The notes beneath the pieces are model-generated. The model was not told the origin of the DNA. It saw only the letters and a list, made by a program, of their open reading frames with translations, and did not search any database. Positions 41,327 to 51,691 of a stretch of DNA of 64,000 nt are shown here, piece after piece; the first letter of the stretch is position 1, and each line of letters starts with the position of its first letter. This stretch comes from Steinernema hermaphroditum. Taxonomy: Eukaryota; Nematoda; Chromadorea; Rhabditida; Steinernematidae. The stretch is from positions 11,470,001-11,534,000 of the forward strand of contig CM059621.1 of NCBI GenBank assembly GCA_030435675.1. The letters run 5' to 3'. Made by a program: the position numbers and the translations under genes.

Positions 41327-43910
41327 TCACTGGAAGAGTTCCGCCATGAAAATATCTAATTTGAAAATGTTGAACATCTTGGTGAGCATGATGTCGTCTT
41401 TTCTCGATTCCACCGTTCTCTGCAAGGACATGACTGCCGAGTGTACTGTAGCGTCTAATTACCTCCGTGAGACTGATGAGTTTCATGAGTTCGCTGACTC
41501 GATAGACGTAGTTGTCCATCTTACACTCGAACTTGTAGTAGTGGAAAAGCTCATCGTAGAGGCGGCGGACCATCTCCTTCGCGATCTGATGCGTCTCCGG
41601 GGAGAGGTGCGCTGTCTCCGCTGAACCTGGACACTCATTAGCCACGCCTAGGCGCCGTCACCTACCCTCAGGCACCGACCAGAGCATGATGCCGGAGACG
41701 AACATGAGCTCCTCCTCGGAGGGCTCCAGCTGCTTCACCGGATTCATCATCGTCCGGTTGCAGAAACGTGTCCACGGGCGGATCATCCTAAAGCGGAGAG
41801 GTCACTCTACGCAGTTCAAGGACCTTGACTACCCATGGAGCTGCGCGCCACTCATATCGCTGAGCTCGGGCGGCACGTCGTAGTGGACCTTGTCGACGTC
41901 GATGATCTCTCCACTGCACATCACCATGCGGGGGTCGTGGAGTTCGGTGCCCAGCACGCGGTAGGTCTCGAAGGTGCGTTCGAAGACGAGGAAGGAGATC
42001 CAGAAGTTCTTGAAGATGATCATCTTGTCGTGGGTGGGGATATTGCGGAAGCAGTCGTCTGCGGTGACCATGTCGGCGATCATCTCGATCTCCATCCGAT
42101 TCATCTTCATCCAAGTGCTCAGGTTGATGCTCTGCAAGTGAACCCTTTAGATGTGCACAGGAATTGGGCGCTGAAGTCATCTACTTCCAAGACCGTATCC
42201 CATGCACTCACCGGGACCTCGTGGTATGTGCGCTTCCGGGCTAAGTAGAGGTACTCGTTGAGGAACTCTGTCGTCTCGCTGAAGTAGGCGGCGTCGCGCC
42301 TTTCGACGAGTCTCTTGTAGGCCAGCAGAAGGCGCGTCAGCGTGGGGCGCGCCGTGGGACACGGCGTGAAGGCGAGCGTGTCGTCCTTCTTCATAAGGAT
42401 GTTGATGACGACGTTCTTCGCGTCAGCGCTCTCCGCCGATGACGCCGGACTGTGCACATCGCCCCAGTACTCGATATGGGTGGTCGTGGAGGAAACCTCC
42501 GAAGTCTCATAGGTGATGAGGGGCTGCTCGATCTGCAGAGGCACCGAAGTGGGCGGCGGAGCGACGGAGGCGGCGTATCCGTCGGCAACGGAGTGGTGCC
42601 GAGAGCGGAGGGGCTGCGCCTCGATGCTTTTTGCCTTCTCGCAGGATTCGCTAGAGACTCTCCGCTGCGGCCGGGCCGAGGGAGGCTGAGCCGGCACTCG
42701 CGGACTCTGCACCACTGCAAACGAAAGGCAATTAGAATCTGACACTTCGGGAAGTGACTGCTAATTGGGTTGCGAACTGTAATCTGAGCTTGTTTTGGAG
42801 TGCTGGGAATGGCGGTGCCTTGGAAACTAAAAAAAAGGGACCTTTTTTTATGTGAGGATCATCCTTTTGGAGACTGCAAAGTGGGAAAAGCAGTTTTCGA
42901 GACAGTCTACAAGCCAGACAGCCTTCCTATCCACCGTCGCTACACAGACCAAATTTGCATGTCTGTCTAGTAGCGTGGCCGATTGACTGCGACAATTGTA
43001 TGCAAAGCTGTCGTAATCTGTAGTTATTCAAAAAGCATTCGGATTCTGGCTTTGTTTTGAGGCATCGGAGTCGGAACCGCACCTTTTAGGGCCCTATCTA
43101 CTGAGCATCTGTGTGCAAATTTGTTGCTTCCCCAGACGTCCAAAGATCATGATTTATGGCGCGCGCTTCTCGGGATGTGACTGTCTTCAGCGACCAAAAC
43201 GAAACCATATCTTTGGGGAAAACACGCATCTGTTTGTCCCCTAGGGCAAAGACCGTAGGCACCCTCGTGTTTACCATCCCCTAAGACACCACGTTACAGT
43301 CGTCCTTTTGATTTTTTGTGCTCAAGGTGTGGTCAGATTCGTGTTTCGCGTGTCTTCGTAAGTGATTTGTGATGTTCGTACACACTTACCGTTGGGATTC
43401 ATGCCGACGCGGTAACACTTTTTGAGTCGACAGGAGCGGCACATGCATCGGAGGGCTGAAAGAGTTGATGTGAAGACGATTATCGTGGCTTTGTGCGATG
43501 TTTTCAGATCGAAAGTCAACAGATTTTTTGCGCAACGCCGTCAAAGGCGATCGCTGGCGATTGATAAGCACGCAGGTCGATTGCGGCGCATCGATCGGCG
43601 TGCGCATCAGACCACAAATTGAGACATTTTCCCGATCGCCTTGAGAGTCGCCGAGGCGAAAAGAGGCTAGAACCGGTCCCCAGAAGGCTCAGAACGCACC
43701 TTTGTTCACTTCGCAGTTGTCGTCGTAGCGGCAGATGTACTTCATCTTCCGGGCGATCGTCCTCCGGAAAAAAGCGGCACAAGCCCTAAACGGAGGAGAG
43801 CTTGAGGGCGCCTTGAGGAAAGGTTCCTACCTGCACACCTCGGCGCCGAAATGCTGGCCTCCAGACTTATCGCCACAGACGAGGCAGAGGAAACTAGGCT
43901 GCGCGGGCAT
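41327..43910 (-). CDS. Nuclear hormone receptor (NHR)
   Basis: Ligand-regulated transcription factor, nuclear. Eight exons, complement: 43831-43910, 43700-43785, 43390-43455, 42212-42714, 41833-42131, 41666-41787, 41463-41626, 41327-41419; phases agree, 470 aa. DNA-binding domain at the N terminus: first finger CLVCGDKSGGQHFGAEVC, P-box region RACAAFFRRT (nematode-expanded type), second finger CRYDDNC...CMCRSCRLKKC, then YRVGMNP. A Ser/Thr/Pro-rich hinge of about 100 residues precedes a ligand-binding domain (LLAYKRLVERRDA, FKNFWISFLVFERTFETYRV, MVRRLYDELFHYYKFEC) that ends in an AF-2-like helix, IFKLDIFMAELFQ. The start Met lies 6 bp after a TTGCAG acceptor. The third intron is 675 bp. Which C. 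elegans receptor it matches cannot be told. Confidence 0.93.
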
Positions 43911-46076
43911 CTCTCTGCAACAAGGATCACATGGGAAGGGGCTTATCATCGCGAGGTTCTCGATAAGGCAGAAGACGGGAATGCCGCTCGGAAGAGGAGG
44001 AGAGGAGGGTCGCGTCGAAGGCAGCCTTGACCTTCAGAGGCACTCACGTGGTCGCCGTTTGCACTTCGGAACCAAATCCCTCTGCCGCGTGGCCAAACGG
44101 TTCCATTTCGAGGGCCATCTTCTGCCCTTTGATCGGCGCCTATCGCGTCAGCGATCGAAAAGTTGCGCCCAGTGACGCTCGAAAACAACATCGAGGGAAG
44201 GGTCGCCTTTTTGTGGCAATTAGATTAGAATTAATTAGAAAATTTGAATTGATTAGAAAGTGAATAGAAAGGATATTATCAAATATGTCAAAACAGTATC
44301 ACCCCTCGCCGTGGACTAACAGAAGGTAAACTTGTTTATCAGAGAAGAGGAGACCGAAGAAGAAGTGTTTGTTCGGTCAGAGCGGGGCGCGAAGACTCGG
44401 AATCAGACGATCGGAGGCGAAGAAGAAGCGCGCGAGATGGAGCAAACTACGACGTAGTGTGCTCGATTAGAGCCGATCGGCGCGGCGCCCCAGCGCCGGG
44501 TATCTGATCACCTCAGACGCAAACAAGCGTCGACGACTGATTGAGACGACGTCGGCGGCATCGGCTCCGAGCGGAGGAGGAGCCTCAGAGACCGGCCAAT
44601 TACGTCCCCTAGATGGACGCGCAGATCCGGCACCATCGGGCCCCCGAGTTCGACCGTACTCCGTCGAGGGTGCGCACGCCTAGAGGCCGACGATCCACTC
44701 AAAAATCGGTTTGCATCGCGCGAGGAGAAGCGGAACCAGTTCCCGGCACGCGGCAACCCGTTTGGGGTTCGGGAGCGTAATTGGAATCGAAGAAAGGTCA
44801 CCGCGGAACTCAGCTGCAAAGCGATTTGATTCGATAAGATAGGAAGAGGTGGGAAGGTGATCTCGCGATCGGTCCGAAAAGGGGCCTGAGTTAAGCATGG
44901 CCCCATCCGTAGTCTATTTTGGACCTGTTCCAAGGAGAAAACATCGAAAATAGAATGTAGCCGCTCGAGTGACACCACCTGTGTTCAGTCGTATTGACTG
45001 TGTGACTTTTTGGATGAGGAAGTGTGTGCAGAAAAAGGTGATTACCCTAACAAAGACCATAAAAATTACATTTTTACTGTCGACCGGTATCAGGAGACGA
45101 CGGACAGCGAGAAAAAAGGAAGGGCGTCGTGCGATAACCCAAAAAAATGATTTGATTAATTTAGTGAAGGCGACCTCTTCTTTCAAAGTGACTTTTCGTT
45201 CTTTAATTCGAAGGGCTGAGGGGCATCTCTGTGGCACAAACCTGGTTCATAGGCTTGTTCAACTGTTTCTTATCAGGCGATACTCAAGTCTCGCAAAAAG
45301 CCTTATCTCTCGCATAGTTAAGCCGCAGATTTCTGTCCCTTTCGTGGTCCGCTTTTTCTGTTTTCTGTCATTATCGTTCGGTTGAAACTCTTCTACATCA
45401 ATCACCTGATCTCCTACTCATGTTAAACTGCAAAATACAAACTTCAGATTTCGGAGAAGAAGGTTTTGAGGTCCACGTGGGGACACTCGTGACCTAACGG
45501 CCTTCAAGTTTTACTATAAATAGTTCAGATCTTCGCTCCGTAGTGAGTAGGACTGTGGAATATCGACTCTTCGCTCTGCTTCTTTAAAGGCTCTCTCTAA
45601 ATCACGGTGCTAATTAACGGAAAAAAAAACTGAGCAACATTTAAGATTGCTCAGATCGGCGCCACTCTATGTGGGTCAAACCGGTCTTGTCAAATGATCC
45701 TCGACCTCAAAGAAGGCATTTTGTCAACAGAAAGACCGATCGAAACACGGCAAGAACCCTTCGCAGTGCATCCCTGCTGGCGTTTCACGGTCCTTGCAAG
45801 AACCTTCTCATTTCATGCTCGATCTGTAACGATACCGTAGTCAACCGAAGTAGAACTATAAATAAAACTGCTTCACTTCCTTATACCCATATCTGCATCC
45901 CCAGATGCATGTAACATCTGCTCCTACATGAGCTGATAAAGAGTTCACCCTTACGCCTCCAACAGGTGCAGAATTTAGGACTCCTGAGATAACCCCCTCT
46001 GGTGAAGAACACCTGCGACCAATTGCCAAAGTTCCTTACTTATCAACTGTATGTACAATTCAATAATCCTACAATT
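43911..46076. other. Intergenic, upstream of the nuclear receptor
   Basis: About 2.2 kb. The first 600 bp include a GC-rich, purine-rich block (about 44360-44760) that may be regulatory. The remainder is AT-rich with short frames. No gene, tRNA or repeat seen. Confidence 0.4.
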
Positions 46077-47412
46077 CTAAGAGCTTGCAGAAGCCGTTTC
46101 TTCACTCGCAGCGGCAGCTTCTTCCGCCTCCTTCTTCTTCTGCGCCTCGATCTGCTTCTTCCCGCGCTTGTGGGTCAGCCAGAAGAGGAGGTTGGGGGCG
46201 AACCACCGGAGAAAGATGGCGAAGCGGGTGGAGAACGGCGCCAGCACCAGTTCGGTCTTCCTGGAGACGAGCGCCTCGAAGATCTTCTGCGACGCCTCCT
46301 CTGCCGAGAGGCCCTGCTTCTGGTTCTCGTCGTCGACGCCCATCGGCTGGCCATCCGCCCTCAGCGCCCGCTTTCCGAATCCCGTATTCATGTAGCCCGC
46401 ACTGACGACCAGAATCTGCAGCTGGGGGCGATCCTCCGAACGGAGACTGTCGAAGAACGCCTGGAACCATTGATTCTGTAAAGTTCAAAGCAGTGGTGGC
46501 GCACCTGAAGGGCGTGTTTGCTAGCAGAGTACGCGCTTCTGTAGGGGATGGCGAAGCGTCCCTGCACGCTGCTGGTGACGACTATGGCGCCGTCGTCGGG
46601 GATCGCGTCCAGGAGTGCCTTTGTGACGGCGACGTGGCCGAAGTAATTCACCTCCATCAGCTGCCGCTGGATGGCCATTGGAGTGTCCTTGCAAGATCCA
46701 CGCATCGAGAGTCCGGCATTGTTGACTAGCACGTCGATCGTCTTCCCGTCGATCGCCTTGCTAACGATTTCGTCGATTCCGCCATTGATTTCCGCAATAT
46801 CGAGGTAGTGGAATGCCGGTTCGTGGGGGTTATTGATTCTGAAACGGAAGAAGTCAGCCATATGCATAAATATCAGTTAATTCCTTTCTACGAGAGTATC
46901 TGGATGATACAAAGCTTCTGTTGGGCAGAGTATCAGAATCAACAAAAAAAAAACGCTGATTTCGACAAGAACTGATACGATTTAGAACAGAAAAGTGACG
47001 GTTTTCAATCCAGATGTTTACATCAAAATTGCACGTAATCCGAGCAATCCACACTCAGGCCTTCCGCACGAATGGATTCCGTATAAATTCGAAAAAATCA
47101 CCCTTTCTCCGCGTCAAACCGCTTCAGCTCCTCGCAGAGCTCCTTCAGCTTGTCGATGCTTCGGGCCGTCAAAATCACCTTCGCCCCGTGCGCGTAGAAA
47201 CGGAACGCTAACTCCCGACCGAGTCCCGTGCTGGCGCCGGTGATTAGCACGGTCCGATCCTTCACATTCAGCTTCTGCTGATGCTGTGGTCCGGGTACGA
47301 AATAGGGAAGCAGCCGGGAGAGTCCGTAAGCTCCGAGGGGCGCAATAACGTACGGGATGTAGGGCTCGAACAGCTTCAGGTAGTGCGCGGCGCGGTCCCA
47401 GAAGACGTCCAT
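46077..47412 (-). CDS. Short-chain dehydrogenase/reductase, DHRS7-like
   Basis: NAD(P)-dependent oxidoreductase, probably anchored in the endoplasmic reticulum. Exons complement(47102-47412), (46505-46838), (46077-46475) give 347 aa. An N-terminal hydrophobic stretch (IPYVIAPLGAYGLSRLLPYF) precedes the Rossmann motif TGASTGLG, then NNAG, the catalytic Ser in VTSSVQGRF, and the YSASK pair. A C-terminal hydrophobic segment (FLRWFAPNLLFWL) and a Lys/Glu/Ala-rich tail end the protein. Layout matches DHRS7/11-beta-HSD-like members of the nematode dhs set. The Met immediately follows CTTTTCAG, a likely trans-splice acceptor. Substrate unknown. Confidence 0.92.
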
Positions 47413-47692
47413 CTGAAAAGAAGAGAGTATTCTCCGCGGAACTCGGCAAAAAACAAGGAGGGCCGCCGGAAAACGACGCTTTATCACGCGACGATCACAC
47501 AAACATCGCCTGGAGACACTGAGCACGATGGCATGACGCGCCGTCGCCGTCGAAGCATCAAGGAATGAAACTATGGGGCGAAGAGCGAGGGGAAGCGACT
47601 ACACATCAAAACGGCGACGCAAAGGTCAGCCAACCTTTGATACTCGTGTGTCGTGTGGTGCTATCATCAGCCGACGCGAGCTGAATGAACGT

Positions 47693-47774
47693 GCAGCGAT
47701 GTCCGAGTGGTTAAGGAGTTGGACTTGAAATCCAATGGGCATTGCCCGCGTAGGTTCGAACCCTGCTCGCTGCG
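47693..47774 (+). tRNA. tRNA-Ser (anticodon UGA)
   Basis: Cloverleaf of 82 nt. Acceptor stem GCAGCGA pairs with TCGCTGC; the discriminator is G. The D arm reads TCCGAGTGGTTAAGGA, the anticodon stem-loop TTGGA-CTTGAAA-TCCAA puts TGA in the anticodon, a long variable arm TGGGCATTGCCC marks a class II tRNA, and the T arm contains GGTTCGAACCC. No intron. CCA is not encoded. Confidence 0.95.
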
Positions 47775-48359
47775 AACCTTTTGTGTCACTGCTGTACGGT
47801 TTTTGTCCTTTTATTACACTCAATCTTGAACAAAGCGCCACGAAAAGAAATCGAAAACTTGAAAGACTGGCGCAGCAGAAACCCGGCTTCACCAAATCAC
47901 GTCAACAGAAGACCGAACATTAGAGCATTATGATACAATTTTCGTTTTTTGTTGTCCTGGTGCCCACCTGCTATCCATCTACCCGCGAACGTATTTTTCT
48001 GTTAGATCTTATGAATGTCATTCCGCCGCTCAGGAAGATGGGGCAGAATTGATACTTTTGTACGAGATATCTGCAGCTATTCGTGTGTATCATAATGCAT
48101 TCAGAAAATTCGTCTTCAGACGTTTCCTTTCGATTCGCCTCTCGCTCTCATTTCCATCGCCTCGTCGTTTTCCTTTTGTATCGAGCTTCTCCTTCACGTT
48201 GCTCTTCGTTTTCACCTTATCTTGCCCGTTTCCTATTCATCTACTTATTCGCTTTGTTCGTACCGAATATACTTTCATTCTTTTTCATGCTCACAAATTA
48301 CGACCCTTCTTCAGGTTTGGGACCATTTTGGCTGCTTGAACAGCCTGTAATATCGCGAA
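47775..48359. other. Intergenic, upstream of moma-1
   Basis: About 585 bp with a pyrimidine-rich tract at about 48110-48320 that would suit an outron or promoter of the following gene. No coding evidence. Confidence 0.4.
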
Positions 48360-49080
48360 ATGGATGCTCTGACCGCTGCGAAGGAAACAGTCACCGAATT
48401 CGGTAAGAAATGGTGGGCGTTAACGACCACCGACCGTCGTCCCAAGTCCGACCCCAAGAACCTGAAGACCGTTGCGGATTTGCCCATCTACGCCGAAGAT
48501 GAGAAGAAGGCCGAGTACAAGTTTGTCGAAGAAGAGCCTCTGCCGTTGCAAACAGAGTTCGCCTCCATCCGCTACGCATTCCGCGATCAGTACGACATCA
48601 TCTGCGTAAGCTCGCGTACCTCGTGTGGTTTTCCAGTGTTTCTCCGTTTCAGGCTCGTTTCCAGACCTTCGAAAAAGCCACAAAATGCGCGAAGAACACG
48701 ATCTGCAGTGAGTAACCTGGTTGCTCGTCATCCTATGATCGTTCCCATTTACAGAAACTGAGCAGTACTTGCGCAGCGAGTGGACCGTCTTGCCGAAGGC
48801 CGCCGCTATCACCGTTGGAGGAATGGCCGGCTTTGTGCTTGGACTGAAGCATGGCGCCTTCCGTCGCACACTCTACACGGCCACTGGACTCACGACGATG
48901 GCCGCTTTCTGCTACCCCAACGAAACGGTCGACTTCGCCCGCACCGGAGTCGCTCACTCACAGCAAGCGTGGCTGGAGTTCCAGGACTGTATGTACCTTC
49001 ATTGCTGCACCATTTGAAGGGTGTGTATTCTAGCGCCCGAACCGGAAAAGAAGAAGGTCGACCTCAGCCCGCCGAAATAG
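48360..49080 (+). CDS. moma-1: MICOS complex subunit MIC26/27 (apolipoprotein O family)
   Basis: Mitochondrial inner-membrane protein that shapes cristae junctions. Exons 48360-48605, 48653-48707, 48755-48988, 49034-49080 give 193 aa. After a polar N-terminal half (EEPLPLQTEFASIRYAFRDQ) come the two family membrane segments: LPKAAAITVGGMAGFVLGLK, with its glycine-rich core, and TLYTATGLTTMAAFCYP followed by NETVDFARTG. The end is charged (PEPEKKKVDL). C. elegans MOMA-1 is the only well-known nematode member, which supports the symbol. Converges with kynu-1, stops 122 bp apart. Confidence 0.88.
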
Positions 49081-49173
49081 ACGCTTAGGAATAACCGCTA
49101 CTGCCGCCTGTATTTAGTGAAACTAGAATTCTGTTTTTGCAAGCCGGTATGGAGGTTAATTATGTGGAATGAA

Positions 49174-49179
49174 TTTATT
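49174..49179 (-). terminator. Polyadenylation signal for kynu-1
   Basis: AATAAA on the minus strand 24 bp after the kynureninase stop, within the 122-bp convergent spacer shared with moma-1. Confidence 0.65.
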
Positions 49180-49202
49180 GATTCTACAAATCGGCGATTC
49201 TC

Positions 49203-50785
49203 TCAGTTCAGGGACCCATTGAAGGCGTGCTCTTCCTCGAGATGCAGGACCACATCGACGAGCGTTTGGACAAATCGCCACACATCGGTGTAGTTGTTGT
49301 AGAAGTGAACGGGCGTGGCGCGGATGACGTTAGGATAGCGCTTATCGCAGGCAACGCCTCGCTTCACGAGCTCCTGGTAGACCTTGGCGATGTCGATGTT
49401 GAACTTCAGCGAGAGTTGGCAGCCGCGCTGCGCCGGATCGGAAGGCGTCATGATGGAGCAGGAAACCTTCGAGCTCTTCTTGCGATGGGGCGAGTCGGCG
49501 CCCAAGTGGTGGCGCACGAGGTGCTCGAAGTACCCGGTGAGGTTAATGGACTTGGCGCGGAGTTGCTCGATGCTGGTCTTCTTGTACACCTCCAGAAAAC
49601 CCATGAGTCCGACGGCGAGCATCATTGGGGGATTGCTGATGCGGAATCCTGCGGCGCCCTCGTCCAACTCCAGCTCTAAAGACGCGTTGAAGGCACGGCG
49701 GAGAACAAGAAGACCCACGATTGGACATGAGGAAGCGAGTGCTCATCTTGTGGCTCCACCAGCCGAGCATCCGCACGCGTTCGTCCTTCGCGAAGCGCTT
49801 GTTGACATAGAGGCCGGCCATGCCTCCGGCGCCGCTGCTACCGTATTTGTAGGTGCACCAGCAGGCGAAGTCGACGTCCCACTGGTCGAGGTGGATGGGG
49901 ACGTTGGCGAAGGCGTGCGCCAGATCCCAGCCCACGAGACATCCCTTCCGGTGGGCGGCGGCGGTGATGGTGGGCATGTCGAAGAGCTGCCCCGTGTAGT
50001 ACTGTATGCCGCTGAAGGCGACGACGGCGATGGAGTCACCCTCGCGCTCGAGGACGTCGAGGATGTCCTCGGTGCGGAGGCAGTCTTCGCCCTCGCGGGG
50101 ATCGAGGCAGAGCATCGACGTCGCCGGGTCGAAGCCCTTGAGACGGATCTGCGACTCGATCGCGTAATGGTCGGAGGGGAAGGCGCGCGACTCGAGCAGG
50201 ATCTTGTGGCGTTTCTCGGTCGGTTTGTAGAAGGACGTCTGCAGAAGGGGTGGATGCCTCGAGACGACGAAGACTCACCAGAAGGATGTGGAGGTTTACG
50301 GTGAGGCCGTTCATCATCGCCACTTCGGAGGGCTCCGCGCCGACCAGCGGTGCGATGCCGTCAAGGGTGCACTCGTCGCAGTGCGCCCACGGGAGCTCAC
50401 CTTCTGTGTGCCCAAACACTCCCCTGAAAGCGCGAATCAGGGTCGCTGGGGAAGGGTCGACTCACATTCCGGCCCACTTCTCGAACTGGCGATCCATGAT
50501 CTCCTTGGTGGCTTTCGGCATTAGGCCAAGGGAGTTGCCGCACATGTAGATGCACTCCTCTTCCGGATTCACCAACGAAAGGTCCACTGAAAGAGGGATA
50601 GAGGGCTGCGAAGGGGGAGAAGGCAAACCTTGGGGAAGGGTCTTCATCTTCGGGTAGTGGAACTCGTTGCGGAGCGCTTTCAGAGAGTCGTTCTCGCTGA
50701 GGAAGTCGGCGAATTCGCGCGAATCCAGCGCGAATCCGGACTTCTTCGACTGCGTGCTGAGGAAATCTTGGATCGTCGAGCTCAT
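49203..50785 (-). CDS. kynu-1: Kynureninase
   Basis: PLP-dependent hydrolase of tryptophan breakdown, converting kynurenine to anthranilate and 3-hydroxykynurenine to 3-hydroxyanthranilate; cytosolic. Exons complement(50629-50785), (50466-50586), (50279-50423), (49719-50238), (49203-49675) give 471 aa. Diagnostic parts: [11 protein letters not shown] near the start, [35 protein letters not shown], the PLP-contacting [11 protein letters not shown], the lysine in [14 protein letters not shown], and [15 protein letters not shown] in the C-terminal third. Length matches the family. The fourth intron uses donor GTGGGT. The Met follows TTTTTGCAG directly. In C. elegans this gene is kynu-1 (flu-2). 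Confidence 0.96.
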
Positions 50786-51691
50786 CTGCAAAAAGGAGAT
50801 GCTTCTATGCGTACAATGTCGATAATCGCGAGTAAAAAGTGAGTCAGAAGAAGTGCGGTCGATGGTGAGTTTCACACGTGACTAACACTTTCATAGGAAC
50901 GCCCAGTGGAGCGACTAAACTTAGCAGATTCGGGGAGTCAGGATAATCGGATAATACGATAATCGCTGTATAGATGAAGCTAACTCGAAGAGGATAGGGC
51001 AAGCCACCTCAGTAGATCTGCTTGGCGCAGTGTGAGCAGGGTGGAGGAGCAGAAAAAGGGCCGTCAAGGTCGGGAGATTACGGTGATTTCAACGAAAGGA
51101 ACGCATTTCAAAGAACGCTTTAGTGAAGATTTCGAACGGAACAGAGAAACGGCCTAAAACAGATCCGAAGAAAGACCCTCATGGCCCCGGCACGTATGTG
51201 GCGACATCGATCTCCCTTCTTAAACACCTGCACGCAGCAGACGATCGTCCCGAAGGGCAAACAGCCGAGTGTAATAGAAGCACTCAGTTTATCTTTCGAA
51301 TTCGACTTCTGACAAAAGAACACCTAGAATCGAGCAATGGGCAGCTTTGTAGCCACCAAGACGCGATATAAAACGGTGATAAAACCATCCCGGTGAGCCG
51401 TGAATATCGATCGGCGGAAGCCGCGCGTCGTCGGCTGATCGTCGCCCGATTCCTTCGGCCTTCGGAGCGCTGAAACTCTTCGGGAGTTTCAACGACACGC
51501 GTCGAACAGGTTGCGGAAGGGGAGGGAGGGGACTAGAGGACGTCGTGATTGATCTTTATTAAAGTGACACTATCTCACGATTTACAACAGCGAAGCATCA
51601 CATTGGTGGCGGTGACGGCGATCGCCGCGCCGGGAATGCCGAAGACTCGCAGAGGACGCGTGGGACCCGTGGAGAAGGGAATTTACATAAG
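50786..51691. other. Intergenic; PTR polyadenylation signal at 51555
   Basis: About 900 bp upstream of kynu-1 and downstream of the PTR gene, both on the minus strand. AATAAA on the minus strand at 51555-51560 lies 132 bp after the proposed PTR stop. No gene seen. Confidence 0.5.
51555..51560 (-). terminator. Polyadenylation signal for the PTR gene
   Basis: AATAAA on the minus strand, 132 bp beyond the stop in the proposed last PTR exon. Its position supports that exon, because no AATAAA lies just after the earlier stop at 52048. Confidence 0.55.

Noticed and set aside
44508..45385. Overlapping 100-156-codon frames on both strands
   Set aside because: No domain, leader or splice partners; they lie in the GC-rich upstream region of the nuclear receptor.
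49384..50304. 306-codon plus-strand frame
   Set aside because: Antisense of kynureninase exons 4-5, open for the same codon-bias reason; no domain and no matching splice structure.
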